Shown in pieces: positions 51,432-59,685 of a DNA stretch of 64,000 bases. The position numbers and the translations under genes were made by a program. How positions within the stretch are numbered: the stretch's first letter is position 1; each line of letters opens with the position of its first letter. The stretch is from assembly GCF_000525835.1 (NCBI RefSeq), contig NZ_AODD01000022.1, positions 1-64,000 of the forward strand. The letters are read 5' to 3'. The notes under the pieces were generated by a model. That model was not told the origin of the DNA. It was given only the letters and a program-made list of their open reading frames with translations, and did no database searches. The stretch comes from Listeria grandensis FSL F6-0971 (GTDB taxonomy: Bacteria; Bacillota; Bacilli; Lactobacillales; Listeriaceae).

Positions 51432-51476
51432 ATAAAAAGCAACCATTCTACCAGATAAAGTGGTTTTGATGGTTAC
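51432..51476 (-). terminator. terminator of the secreted-protein operon
   Basis: GTAACCAT pairs with ATGGTTGC around a 22-base loop (51439-51446 with 51469-51476), then CTTTTTATT on the minus strand. It follows the 49-residue membrane protein gene. Confidence 0.65.
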
Positions 51477-51534
51477 TCTTTCTTCTATCTGATTACAGTC
51501 TTGATTAATTTAACATAAGAATCAATGCAATCCA

Positions 51535-51684
51535 CTATTTATTATTCTTTTTAGGATTTACAAACCATAAAACTATTAAAAAGATAAGAGTTAGTATAGC
51601 CATAACATACGCTGATATATTACAGTATACTGACAATAAGAAAATAATAACAGCAAACACTGTTAAAAATATTTTTTTAAGCAT
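51535..51684 (-). CDS. 49-residue two-helix membrane protein
   Basis: This short gene has its ATG overlapping the stop codon of the secreted protein upstream (TAATG), so the two are translationally coupled. The product has a Lys-rich start, two hydrophobic helices (IFLTVFAVIIFLLSVYC and YVMAILTLIFLIVLWFV) and a basic tail NPKKNNK. Size, topology and coupling recall small immunity proteins of bacteriocin operons, but no family is recognised. It could equally be a chaperone or membrane partner of the secreted protein. Confidence 0.65.
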   Translation of the reverse strand: MLKKIFLTVFAVIIFLLSVYCNISAYVMAILTLIFLIVLWFVNPKKNNK

Positions 51685-52319
51685 TATTGATATTCAGACC
51701 CCCAAACTAAACTAGCTGGAACAGGAGATGGCGTTGAGTTAAAGACAATACCGCCTGGACAAGCGCTTAAAACTACTCCTAAAGTAGAAACAACTTTTCC
51801 AATTAGAGGTCCAGGAATCCAGATTCCTCCAATTGCTGCTCCATTGCCAACCTTATGGACAGTTGCTTTTTTCACCCATACTCTTAGCCCCCACCAGTAA
51901 CCTTTAACCGCATTTTTACCTTCAATATATTTCGCTCTCTTTAAAAGCTGAGGTCCATTGGCAGATTTTTCAGTAATGGTGACACCTTGGCTATCAATAG
52001 TAACATCAACATTTTCAGTGCTAATCATTTCTTCAGTTAAAAGGTTAGCATCATTGATTTTAGCGTGTAATAAATTAAATTCTGTTGAACTCAACTCTCG
52101 CTTTGCATCATCTTTAATCGAGAATGCACCTGTTTTTACATTCAAAACTACATATTGATCAAATTTCAAAACTTGGCCCTCCGTCAAAACCTGCTCTTTA
52201 TTAGTTTCTCCAACCATCTCGGTTTCCTCTGCTGACGCTGCAATTGTTGGGCTTATACTTGCCATCCCCATAGCCACTACAAGTGTTGCTGACATTAATT
52301 TAAGCTCTCTTTTTTCATT
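51684..52319 (-). CDS. secreted Gly-rich protein, bacteriocin-like layout (frameshifted at the start)
   Basis: This protein of about 211 residues has the signal peptide MKKRELKLMSATLVVAMGMA with cleavage near ASA. An acidic propeptide-like region (to about 150) follows, then a Gly- and Trp-rich C-terminal part with WWGLRVWVKKATVHK and GNGAAIGGIWIPGPLIGKV. The ATG at 52319, with RBS AGGAGTGAGG, joins the body only if the A run (T6 at 52311-52316 on the plus strand) has seven bases; without that, translation would have to start inside the signal peptide. No family is recognised. The downstream 49-residue membrane gene makes a toxin/immunity or two-component secreted system plausible, which is inference. 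Confidence 0.62.
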   Translation of the reverse strand, partial: NEKRELKLMSATLVVAMGMASISPTIAASAEETEMVGETNKEQVLTEGQVLKFDQYVVLNVKTGAFSIKDDAKRELSSTEFNLLHAKINDANLLTEEMISTENVDVTIDSQGVTITEKSANGPQLLKRAKYIEGKNAVKGYWWGLRVWVKKATVHKVGNGAAIGGIWIPGPLIGKVVSTLGVVLSACPGGIVFNSTPSPVPASLVWGSEYQ

Positions 52320-52388
52320 ATCCTCACTCCTAGTTTGTATTTACAATATTAGATACTTCGTAAAAAGGCCAAATATCATTTCCATACA

Positions 52389-52453
52389 AAAAAGTCGTTA
52401 TTCTGTATATAAAACTTGTCATACCAACAAGTTAACGCAGTTTAACGACTTCT
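52389..52453 (-). terminator. terminator of the tRNA-Arg gene
   Basis: AAGTCGTTA (52392-52400) pairs with TAACGACTT (52443-52451), with an inner CTTGT...ACAAG hairpin. On the minus strand it is followed by TTTTTTGT. Confidence 0.7.
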
Positions 52454-52469
52454 TTTGTTTACTCAATTA

Positions 52470-52541
52470 TGTCCTCGACAGGAATCGAACCTGTATTTTA
52501 AGCTTCGGAGGCTTACGTGCTATCCGTTGCACCACGAGGAC
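52470..52541 (-). tRNA. tRNA-Arg (anticodon CCG)
   Basis: The 72-nt cloverleaf is complete. Acceptor GTCCTCG pairs with CGAGGAC plus discriminator A; the D arm is GTGC/GCAC. The anticodon arm TAAGC-CTCCGAA-GCTTA reads CCG (codon CGG, Arg). The T arm is ACAGG-TTCGATT-CCTGT. The 3' CCA is not encoded. Arg tRNAs next to clpP are known in Listeria. Confidence 0.95.
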
Positions 52542-52568
52542 GAATTATTAATGCACTCACAATCAATA

Positions 52569-52597
52569 ATTATAGCGGAAAACTCTCAATTACACAA
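52569..52597 (-). promoter_or_regulatory. promoter of tRNA-Arg
   Basis: The minus-strand -35 is TTGTGT (52592-52597), the spacer is 17 nt and the -10 is a perfect TATAAT (52569-52574), 27 bases before the tRNA. Confidence 0.7.
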
Positions 52598-52634
52598 GCT
52601 TTATCTTACATCAAAATTTCATTCAAGCCTTTCG

Positions 52635-52664
52635 TTTGACCTAGTTTGACCATTCGTGTAATAT
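52635..52664 (+). promoter_or_regulatory. CtsR-controlled promoter of clpP
   Basis: TTTGACC-TAG-TTTGACC (52635-52651) is a tandem CtsR heptad (GGTCAAA twice with a 3-bp gap on the opposite strand). The first heptad contains the -35 TTGACC (52636-52641); 17 nt later lies the -10 TAATAT (52659-52664). CtsR binding would cover the -35 and repress under non-stress conditions. Confidence 0.88.
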
Positions 52665-52743
52665 AGAAGCATCAAGTAAGAAATAAAAGGCAAGAAAGAC
52701 ATGCTTTTTAAATGAAATATACCTAAACAGGAGGGTTTTTATT

Positions 52744-53337
52744 ATGAATTTAATTCCAACAGTAATCGAGCAAACTAGCCGTGGGGAACGCGCTTATGAC
52801 ATCTATTCCCGCTTACTAAAAGATCGGATTATTATGTTAGGTAGCGCCATTGACGATAATGTGGCAAACTCGATTGTTTCGCAGTTGTTGTTCCTAGACG
52901 CACAAGATCCTGAGAAAGATATTTTCCTTTATATCAACTCACCAGGTGGTAGTATCTCTGCTGGGATGGCGATTTATGACACAATGAATTTCGTAAAAGC
53001 GGACGTTCAAACAATCGCGATGGGTATGGCTGCATCGATGGGATCGTTCCTACTTACAGCTGGTGCGGACGGCAAACGTTTTGCACTTCCAAATGCTGAA
53101 ATCATGATTCACCAACCACTAGGTGGCGCACAAGGTCAAGCGACAGAAATCGAGATCGCAGCTCGCCACATTCTAAAAATCAAAGAACGCATGAACACCA
53201 TTATGGCTGAACGCACAGGCCAACCAATCGAAGTTATCTCACGCGACACAGACCGTGACAACTTCATGACAGCAAGCGAAGCAAAAGAATACGGCCTTAT
53301 CGATGATATCGTAGTCAATAAAGCTGGTCTAAAATAA
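52744..53337 (+). CDS. clpP: ATP-dependent Clp protease proteolytic subunit
   Basis: This 197-residue ClpP serine protease forms a two-ring chamber fed by ClpC, ClpX or ClpE. The catalytic triad is visible: Ser in [11 protein letters not shown] at about 98, His in [12 protein letters not shown] at about 123, and Asp in [10 protein letters not shown] at about 172. An AGGAGGG RBS precedes the ATG. A CtsR box controls it, and a terminator follows. Confidence 0.98.
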   Translation: MNLIPTVIEQTSRGERAYDIYSRLLKDRIIMLGSAIDDNVANSIVSQLLFLDAQDPEKDIFLYINSPGGSISAGMAIYDTMNFVKADVQTIAMGMAASMGSFLLTAGADGKRFALPNAEIMIHQPLGGAQGQATEIEIAARHILKIKERMNTIMAERTGQPIEVISRDTDRDNFMTASEAKEYGLIDDIVVNKAGLK

Positions 53338-53341
53338 GCAG

Positions 53342-53388
53342 AAACTCCCGAAGTACCTCTTATCACAGAGATCTTTCGGGAGTTTTTC
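53342..53388 (+). terminator. intrinsic terminator after clpP
   Basis: AAACTCCCGAA (53342-53352) pairs with TTCGGGAGTTT (53375-53385), followed by T residues. It also faces the end of agrA. Confidence 0.9.
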
Positions 53389-53391
53389 TTG

Positions 53392-54141
53392 CTATTTACG
53401 ACCATCGATAAAGTCACGAAAATCCCTGCTAGCCCTCGAAGACAACAAACATATCTCCCCATTTATCATCGTAATTTCGCCAGTCACATAATTGACCGAT
53501 TCGATTTTGTCCGTGTTGACAATAAATGCTCGATGTGTCTTATAAAAGCGCTCATCAAAGCTATCTTCCAAGTTCTTGATTCGTCCGTAAAATTCGATTT
53601 GCCGATCTTTCCCATGCAAAATAAGCCTCCGCGCCTTGCCTGAAATTCCTAAAAACAGAATATCATCATACGGTTCATGAATCACTTTTTCATCCGATTT
53701 TGTCGTAAAGAACTTGCCAACATCTTTGCGTTCCCTGCTCACCCGTTCCTCTACACTTTTCATACAATCAAAAATCCGATTGCGCACTTTGTCGAAATCG
53801 TCCTTAATAATATAATCCATTGCTTCGACTTTATATGTAAAAGTTAAGTAACTAAGTTCTGCATGTGTGGTAATAAAAACGATAAACCCTCTTGGATCAT
53901 ATTCCCTGATTTTCTGCGCCAACTCCAAACCATCAAGCCGCGCATGTTTCAAGTCTACATCCAGAAAGTAAAGCCCCATACCCTCGCCGCTAAGTTGCAC
54001 GTAGGATAATAGTTCTTCAGGATCACCTGTGGATAAAGCAAGTTCCATATCAAAATTCTCAATCATAATATAATTTTCGACATGCTTAATAATCTCATCT
54101 CTTTGATTATCTTCATCCTCACAGATAAAAACCTCAATCAT
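53392..54141 (-). CDS. agrA: AgrA, LytTR response regulator of the agr system
   Basis: This 249-residue response regulator has a receiver domain at 1-125 with the acidic pair Glu8-Asp9/Glu10, phospho-acceptor Asp61 in LYFLDVDL, and the Lys in DYIIKDDF. A LytTR DNA-binding domain at about 145-245 contains IHEPYDDILFLGIS, RQIEFYGRIKNLE and FYKTHRAFIVNTDKIESV. LytTR regulators bind pairs of direct repeats, and such repeats lie upstream of this operon. It is the last gene of agr, 15 nt after agrC. It has a paralogue at 57117-57857. Confidence 0.93.
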   Translation of the reverse strand: MIEVFICEDEDNQRDEIIKHVENYIMIENFDMELALSTGDPEELLSYVQLSGEGMGLYFLDVDLKHARLDGLELAQKIREYDPRGFIVFITTHAELSYLTFTYKVEAMDYIIKDDFDKVRNRIFDCMKSVEERVSRERKDVGKFFTTKSDEKVIHEPYDDILFLGISGKARRLILHGKDRQIEFYGRIKNLEDSFDERFYKTHRAFIVNTDKIESVNYVTGEITMINGEICLLSSRASRDFRDFIDGRK

Positions 54142-54156
54142 CTCCTCACCCTCCAG

Positions 54157-55443
54157 TTAGCCTATTTCCAGTTCCTGCACAAAACCATGTTGCGTTACCT
54201 TCGTGTCTAGGGATACATTCGGATATTTCTTTAACGTCTTTTTCAAAGTGGATAGCCCGATTCCGCGATTTTCACCCTTGGTTGAGAAACCTTCCTCGAA
54301 AAACTGATGAACAGGCGGCGAATCCTCCGGTAAACTATTAGCAAAAATGAGTACAATCGCTTCTTTTTTCTGAATAATTGCAACACGAATCGACGGATCA
54401 TCAGTACCAATAACAGCCTCGATCGCATTATCCAACAAAATCCCAGTAACACGACACAAGTCAATGCTGTCCATATTGATATTATCGATCACCTTATAAA
54501 CTTCCACTTGCGCATCCACGCCCATTTCCTGAGCACGAATCATCTTAGTTGCAAACAAGCCTTTCAGTTCAATGACTTCCAGATTCCGAAGTGTCGAAAG
54601 TTTGGAAATATTAACCTCCATATCCGAGTTCATCGGAATAACCTTCGTCCGGAAATAAACGCTGAGCCCATCCATATCTTCATTCGAAATAAAACCATTG
54701 ATACCAGACAAGATGTTCACGTAATCGTGACGGAAAACCCGCATGTCTTTTTGAAGCGCTTCGAGTGCACCGACATATTCGCGGAGTTGCTTCATTTGGA
54801 GGGCTTGCGCTTCGACTTTCGCTGATTTGACTGCATTTTTCACTACATATGAAAGTATTATAATCATAATAATAGTATATGTTAAAAATACTATTGCATT
54901 GGTTCTTAAAGTTTCTCCTGAAAATCCTGACATGCTTCCTTGCCAAATGTAAACATAAAATAGACACAGCGTTACTGAGCTAATAATAATAATCAGCATC
55001 AAATATTTCCCTTGAACAATAACATCATTTCGCAATCTACCTATAATCCTATCGATAGATTTGAAAAGAATGCAAATATAGAGTAACATTAAAACTTGTT
55101 CAATAAAAGAATCTTCCATAACAGGAAAGTTTGTAATCATAGATAGCAAAAGCATTGTTATATAAGAAAGTGCGTATGCAACTACAGTACACAAAACAGC
55201 ACCCACCACACTAATGAGAGATAATTTGATACTTTTCGACTTAGAATACAGTACAAAAAACAATACAATTATGATGTACAAAACCGATAGGTAGCTTACA
55301 TAAAAGAGTAAAGGTATTGCTGTCATCATTAGAAGAAGTGCAGTTATCAATGATAGCTTTAAAGAAAATTTTACCCTACTAATAATTTGAACACCTAGTA
55401 AAAAATAAATTATCTGCATTGCACAACTGAATATTGTAGCCAT
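54157..55443 (-). CDS. agrC: AgrC, full-length quorum-sensing histidine kinase
   Basis: This 428-residue sensor kinase has six or seven helices in residues 1-205, then a coiled linker and a DHp helix with phospho-acceptor His239 in VFRHDYVNILSG. The HPK10-type ATPase domain has the N-box GILLDNAIEAV at about 327 and the G-box GENRGIGLSTLKKTL at about 393. All catalytic parts are present, in contrast to the six related proteins in the next operon. It would sense the AgrD-derived peptide and phosphorylate AgrA. GGAGG precedes the ATG. Confidence 0.93.
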   Translation of the reverse strand: MATIFSCAMQIIYFLLGVQIISRVKFSLKLSLITALLLMMTAIPLLFYVSYLSVLYIIIVLFFVLYSKSKSIKLSLISVVGAVLCTVVAYALSYITMLLLSMITNFPVMEDSFIEQVLMLLYICILFKSIDRIIGRLRNDVIVQGKYLMLIIIISSVTLCLFYVYIWQGSMSGFSGETLRTNAIVFLTYTIIMIIILSYVVKNAVKSAKVEAQALQMKQLREYVGALEALQKDMRVFRHDYVNILSGINGFISNEDMDGLSVYFRTKVIPMNSDMEVNISKLSTLRNLEVIELKGLFATKMIRAQEMGVDAQVEVYKVIDNINMDSIDLCRVTGILLDNAIEAVIGTDDPSIRVAIIQKKEAIVLIFANSLPEDSPPVHQFFEEGFSTKGENRGIGLSTLKKTLKKYPNVSLDTKVTQHGFVQELEIG

Positions 55444-55536
55444 ATTTCCTCCCTCTGCCTTATAAAATAAAGTAATTTTAATTAAATTATAGAGGATAAT
55501 TCAGCATTTTACAAATTTCAAACGTATTTCTCCAAT

Positions 55537-55698
55537 TTATTTTTTCCTTGCTAATAAGCTAGTTGGGAGTTTAGGTTCATATACAAAGCCAACACAGCAT
55601 TTATTCACTGACTTACGTGCCAAATTAACTGCAGCTTCTTCAATTACATCACGAAAATTCATTCTATTTTTATTGTTCTTTTCGTTATACATTTTCAT
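55537..55698 (-). CDS. agrD: AgrD, autoinducing peptide precursor
   Basis: This 53-residue precursor is too short for most gene callers. The N-terminus is an amphipathic leader (FRDVIEEAAVNLARKS). The core KCCVGFVYEPKLP aligns with L. monocytogenes AgrD (KACFMFVYEPKSP). The predicted signal is a thiolactone ring of Cys35-Val-Gly-Phe-Val39, possibly with Cys34 as a one-residue tail. The recognition part Tyr-Glu-Pro-Lys after the ring is conserved. GAGGAG lies 11 nt before the ATG, which overlaps the end of agrB by 14 bases. An internal ATG at 55662 is a less likely start. Confidence 0.92.
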   Translation of the reverse strand: MKMYNEKNNKNRMNFRDVIEEAAVNLARKSVNKCCVGFVYEPKLPTSLLARKK

Positions 55699-56287
55699 AG
55701 TTATTATATCTCCTCATTAAAAGTTTGTAGGACAGTGGATGAATCATTATTGTTTGGAGCAAACAACCAAACAATATTAGTACCTTGTAGGTTTGCATCG
55801 GAACAATAAATACTATAGCTATAATAAAAAAAGTGTTAATTATAGATTTTCGTCTCAAAGCGTGTCTTTTTTGAGCGTTAAAAAGCGGCATATTTTCAGT
55901 ATCCGAAGGTGAAAATATCGCAATATTCAGTAAAATTAAGGCGCTTATAATCACAATCATCCACCCAGACAATTGCACACCCCTCACAAAATACGGTAAC
56001 ACCACAAACATCACAACACTCGTTATTGTGCACCCCAAACTAGTCTTCGCATGCAAACCAAACGAATGCCTACGAACAATCAAGTAAGAAAGATGTACAA
56101 CCAACGTCTGCCAAATCATCCCTAACAAGGCGGCGGCAAGGTATACGGTAATTCCCTTCGTCACGTTCACTAAAAATATTTCTACACCATACTTTACAAT
56201 CGCAAATCTGTCTTCATCGACTTCCCTATCACGGAAAATCGTTCTGGTAATCTTTGCTGCCATATTGGGGACGGTCAAACTAAACAT
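55685..56287 (-). CDS. agrB: AgrB, AgrD-processing membrane endopeptidase
   Basis: This 200-residue membrane peptidase cleaves AgrD and forms the thiolactone. The catalytic pair is visible in VRRHSFGLHAKTSLGCTITS as His79 and Cys86, with the same 7-residue spacing as in S. aureus AgrB. Five or six hydrophobic helices cover the rest. GGGAGGCG precedes the ATG. The gene starts 14 nt after the unknown gene at 56302-56883, so the two are co-transcribed. Confidence 0.94.
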   Translation of the reverse strand: MFSLTVPNMAAKITRTIFRDREVDEDRFAIVKYGVEIFLVNVTKGITVYLAAALLGMIWQTLVVHLSYLIVRRHSFGLHAKTSLGCTITSVVMFVVLPYFVRGVQLSGWMIVIISALILLNIAIFSPSDTENMPLFNAQKRHALRRKSIINTFFIIAIVFIVPMQTYKVLILFGCLLQTIMIHPLSYKLLMRRYNNYENV

Positions 56288-56301
56288 GCCAATTCGCCTC
56301 C

Positions 56302-56883
56302 CTATTCATCGAGTGCTAATTCCCAGACAGAGACCAGCGAAATTTCACTGGCCCTATCCGAATTAACGAACTCTTCAATTTCTACCCTATCATTCGGTAT
56401 TTCATTCTCATTCAATATTTTCTCTATGTTTCGTGTTACCATTCCGTCCTGGGAGAGAAGATTGCTCTTCCCTCTCAGCAGCGGCTTACTATACAGCGCC
56501 TCATCCCGATAAACAATCATGTACAGCTTGTCGCGATTAAGTCCTACTAAAAACCGGTTATCACTGATTCCAACGTGCCTCGTGATGCTATCCAAAAAAT
56601 AGATGTATCCACGATATGTAATCAACATTTTATATTTTGGCTGATGGCTTGATACTGGAAACTGGTCCAAAAAGTAGTCTTTTCTATTTATATATTCACA
56701 TCCAAGCTTTGAAAATACTGCTAACATGAGACAATCCCACTTCGAATCCTCACTATTACGGTCTACTAAATTAATTTTAGCCAAAACGGGGCTAAAAAAT
56801 TGCAAATCACGCACGATTTCCTTTTGGAAAAATAAGCATGGTTGTGTGCTAGCCATTTTTGCTTGAACAAACGGTTTCATCAT
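56302..56883 (-). CDS. unknown protein, first gene of the agr operon
   Basis: This 193-residue soluble protein has no signal peptide or membrane span. Features are an N-terminal KEIVRDLQFFSPVLAKINLVDRN, a central hydrophobic stretch with YKMLITYRGYIYFLDSITRHVG, and an acidic C-terminal part (EIEEFVNSDRASEISLVSVWEL). No family is recognised. It is preceded by AAAGGAG and by the promoter carrying the LytTR repeats, and followed after 14 nt by agrB. It is thus probably under agr autoregulation. A gene of unknown function upstream of agrB is also present in other Listeria; orthology has not been tested. Confidence 0.75.
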   Translation of the reverse strand: MMKPFVQAKMASTQPCLFFQKEIVRDLQFFSPVLAKINLVDRNSEDSKWDCLMLAVFSKLGCEYINRKDYFLDQFPVSSHQPKYKMLITYRGYIYFLDSITRHVGISDNRFLVGLNRDKLYMIVYRDEALYSKPLLRGKSNLLSQDGMVTRNIEKILNENEIPNDRVEIEEFVNSDRASEISLVSVWELALDE

Positions 56884-56960
56884 GTCATGATCTACTCCTT
56901 TCAGCGTCGAATAATGGGACTCAATCTGCTCATCTCGGTAAGCCTTATTTCCATAAACTT

Positions 56961-57025
56961 ATTATACGACAAGAATTCATCATTTTTTCTATTTGGTCGT
57001 GAACGTCGCGATTTCGTTCGTAAAC
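56961..57025 (-). promoter_or_regulatory. agr operon promoter with LytTR direct repeat (site 1)
   Basis: On the minus strand the half-sites are GTTTACGAA (57025-57017) and GTTCACGAC (57004-56996), with a start-to-start period of 21 bp. Exactly 29 nt separate the second half-site from a perfect TATAAT (56966-56961). The sequence at the -35 (GAAAAA) is poor, as expected for an activator-dependent promoter. Confidence 0.8.
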
Positions 57026-57081
57026 GCAAAAAAGAGGTCTTTTTTAAGTAATTAATATAACTTTTAATTGATTTACCCCCC

Positions 57082-57128
57082 AAAAAAGGATGAAAAAGAG
57101 CTGCAAAACTTCTGTTTCATCCCTTTTT
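57082..57128 (-). terminator. terminator after the second response regulator
   Basis: GGATGAAA (57088-57095) pairs with TTTCATCC (57115-57122), and on the minus strand is followed by TTTTTTGG. It separates the sensor operon from the agr operon. Confidence 0.75.
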
Positions 57129-57857
57129 TTTTATTTTTTTTAAACCTTTTATTTTTCTTGTGGACACCATGCATTTTTCTCCATTAACCATGTGAATGAC
57201 ATTTTTATTCGTATCAACTTCTAAGATGTGATCTTGATTCACCAAGAATGCGCGATGTGTTCGGTAAAATCGATCGTCTAGCTCGGATTCCATTTCTCTT
57301 AATTTTCCATAAAACTCAATTTGGCGGTTTCTACTGTGTAATATTACTTTATGTGCACGCGGAGAAGTTTCAATGAACAGGACATTTTCTAGCGGCTCGT
57401 GGATAATTCGATCATCTATTTTTATCGTTAAGTATTTACCTTTCTTTCCGTGGTTATCAATTCGTTTGCTAACACTTTCCATACATTCGATGACACGTTT
57501 CCGAATATTATCGTAGTCGTCTTTGATGATGTAATCCATAGCTTCGATTTTGTAGGTGAATGTTAGATAACTCATTTCCGAATGGGAAGTAATAAATACA
57601 ATAAACCCTCGCGGATCGGTTTTTCTAATTTCCTTTGCTAGTTCAAAACCGTTAATTGTTTGTGTTTTTAAGGCGACATCAAGGAAATACAGACCTGACT
57701 CTTTCTTTTTGTTGATGGCATCCAATAATTTAGATGGTTTTTCTGTTGCGAGTAGAACGCGCATATCTCGATGTTCGATGGTGATGTAGTCTTCGATATA
57801 CGCCACAATTTTATTTCGCTGCATTTCGTCGTCTTCGCATATGTAGATTGGAATCAT
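57117..57857 (-). CDS. LytTR response regulator, AgrA paralogue of the sensor-array operon
   Basis: This 246-residue protein has the same domain order as AgrA. The receiver has acidic residues Glu8-Asp9-Asp10, phospho-acceptor Asp60 in LYFLDVAL and the Lys in DYIIKDDYD. The LytTR domain has IHEPLENVLFIETS, RQIEFYGKLREME and FYRTHRAFLVNQDHILEV. The two proteins are alike over their full length, so their DNA targets may overlap. Its ATG overlaps the stop of the last sensor gene (ATGA). It is the output gene of the seven-gene operon and ends in a terminator. Confidence 0.92.
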   Translation of the reverse strand: MIPIYICEDDEMQRNKIVAYIEDYITIEHRDMRVLLATEKPSKLLDAINKKKESGLYFLDVALKTQTINGFELAKEIRKTDPRGFIVFITSHSEMSYLTFTYKIEAMDYIIKDDYDNIRKRVIECMESVSKRIDNHGKKGKYLTIKIDDRIIHEPLENVLFIETSPRAHKVILHSRNRQIEFYGKLREMESELDDRFYRTHRAFLVNQDHILEVDTNKNVIHMVNGEKCMVSTRKIKGLKKIKKKG

Positions 57858-58774
57858 TGGGTTAAGTCCTTTCTATTTGTGTATTCGGAAAGCTGGTTTT
57901 TGTTTTTTATTAATACTTGATTTAGTGGCTTAATTGTTTCTTGAAAGTAATTTTTAAGGAGAAGTTGATCGCCTTTTTCAATGTAACCGTGTAAACTTGC
58001 TAAAATATTAATGTAGTCGTGGTTGAAGTCGCTCATCTCATTTGAAAGTTTTTCAAGAGCTAGTGTGTATTTTGTTAGTTGCTCTTGCTCCATTTTCTGC
58101 TTTTCTATGTTGATTCGTGCCTGATTAATCTTTGAAAAAACAAATGTTGTCCCCACAATCATAGACAGTAGAATCACAAATATAATCCCATTAATAAAAC
58201 CAACTTCACTTGAAGATTTGTACAATGACTCAATATAGATAAATGAAAACACAATGAACACTGTAATTACTATAATAGATACAAGTACATATGCATTTTT
58301 ATTTATTGCTTTCACATATGATGTACTTCGAATTAAGTGACTAACTACCGTCGAAACGATATAGGTCAATATTGGGAAAATAGCGCAATATACTATATTA
58401 GCCAAAATAATATTCGTCAATATATCATAATTCCATAACCATTTTATTAAACTAGATATAACTCTAAAGATCATATCTACGGGATAATAAGTTATTACGA
58501 CTAAAAGGAGAAGCGTTAGTAATGGCGCCACAATACAAACAAGCCAGCGTTTCTTTTTCCATCTCAGTATTAATATGAATAAAACAGCTATAGCAATTGG
58601 CACATAATATTGTATATAAGGAAATACTATGTCCCCACACATCCCTAACAGCGCCCCTACTATAACAATAAAGCGCGTTGAAAATACTTTATTTGCTAAT
58701 ATGTTCACCGAAATCACAATACAATATATTTGGGTGATAATTATCATTGTTATTATCATATATTCTGAATCCAT
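57854..58774 (-). CDS. ATPase-less AgrC-like sensor 5
   Basis: This 306-residue membrane protein has six or seven helices in residues 1-215, a coiled linker (INIEKQKMEQEQLTKYTLALE) and a DHp helix with His252 in DFNHDYINILASLHGYIE. The chain ends about 55 residues after the His (NRKDLTQ), with no N-box or G-box. The response regulator gene follows at once (ATGA overlap), so no ATPase domain was lost to a frameshift. The start is 58774 after GGGGGAG; an in-frame ATG at 58849 overlaps the previous gene. Confidence 0.85.
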   Translation of the reverse strand: MDSEYMIITMIIITQIYCIVISVNILANKVFSTRFIVIVGALLGMCGDIVFPYIQYYVPIAIAVLFILILRWKKKRWLVCIVAPLLTLLLLVVITYYPVDMIFRVISSLIKWLWNYDILTNIILANIVYCAIFPILTYIVSTVVSHLIRSTSYVKAINKNAYVLVSIIVITVFIVFSFIYIESLYKSSSEVGFINGIIFVILLSMIVGTTFVFSKINQARINIEKQKMEQEQLTKYTLALEKLSNEMSDFNHDYINILASLHGYIEKGDQLLLKNYFQETIKPLNQVLIKNKNQLSEYTNRKDLTQ

Positions 58775-58790
58775 ATTTTCTCCCCCGATG

Positions 58791-59672
58791 CTAACAAATG
58801 TTATCCATTTTCGATGATTCGAAATTCTGTAAAGGTTTAATCGTTTCACTAAAATAACGATCTAATGAATCTATATCACCGTTTGTAATGTATCCTTGAA
58901 TACTAGCTAAAATATTAATGTAATCATGCTTAAATAGACTCATTTCGCTATATATCTTCTCTAAGTTATACGTATACTCACGTAACTGCGCCAATTCTTG
59001 TTTTTGCTTTATTTGTTCAGCTCGCGCATTTTCAACCTTAGTTATAATCACAAATACAATACCAATTGCTAAGAGTAGAGCTATAAATATAAAAACATAT
59101 AGCGCACCAGTTTCAATAGGGATCCCTAAAACATTCTCCAGATGAATGAGAGTATACATAATTACAATAGTTAGTAAGAGCAAAGCTACTATCACATACT
59201 CACTATTTTTCACTGTATTTTCAAATTTATTTTTACGTAATATCCCGCGAATACCGAGGGCTAGCACATACGCAATTGTAAGGCATGGTGTTATAATCAC
59301 TATCATTGCAAACACAGCATCGAATAGGCTAGTACTATAATCTTGACTGTTTAACCCCAGAACATTGAGCGCAAATACTCCAACTACATAATTACCTATA
59401 AGAAGTACTATTTGAGCCACTACAACACACATAAAAGAACTAAGCCAACGAATGCCTTTCCATCTCAAAAATAATACCAGCACTCCCAATGTGTATATTT
59501 GTGAAAAGTACTCTATCATGCTTAAGAGAATAGGACCTCCAAGTGCCATAATAATTGTTATTATGACTATATCTTTTTTTGATAAAACTTTCTGAGCTAG
59601 AACATTAGTAACGATTACAATACCAAATATTTGGTATGTTCCCGCCGTAAACAGCACTAATAATGAATACAT
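58791..59672 (-). CDS. ATPase-less AgrC-like sensor 4
   Basis: This 293-residue protein has N-terminal helices (YSLLVLFTAGTYQIFGIVIV onwards, six or seven spans) and then a linker with QIKQKQELAQLREYTYNLEK. The DHp helix holds His249 in LFKHDYINILASIQGYIT, and the short tail ends SSKMDNIC. There is no ATPase domain. The next gene starts 16 nt later. ACAGGAG precedes the ATG. It is closely related to sensor 3. Confidence 0.87.
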   Translation of the reverse strand: MYSLLVLFTAGTYQIFGIVIVTNVLAQKVLSKKDIVIITIIMALGGPILLSMIEYFSQIYTLGVLVLFLRWKGIRWLSSFMCVVVAQIVLLIGNYVVGVFALNVLGLNSQDYSTSLFDAVFAMIVIITPCLTIAYVLALGIRGILRKNKFENTVKNSEYVIVALLLLTIVIMYTLIHLENVLGIPIETGALYVFIFIALLLAIGIVFVIITKVENARAEQIKQKQELAQLREYTYNLEKIYSEMSLFKHDYINILASIQGYITNGDIDSLDRYFSETIKPLQNFESSKMDNIC

Positions 59673-59685
59673 AAAAATCTCCTGT

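Noticed and set aside
58775-58849. Longer N-terminus for sensor 5 starting at 58849
   Set aside because: It would overlap the previous sensor gene by 59 bases, and the GGGGGAG just before 58774 marks the better start. The family N-terminus also fits 58774.
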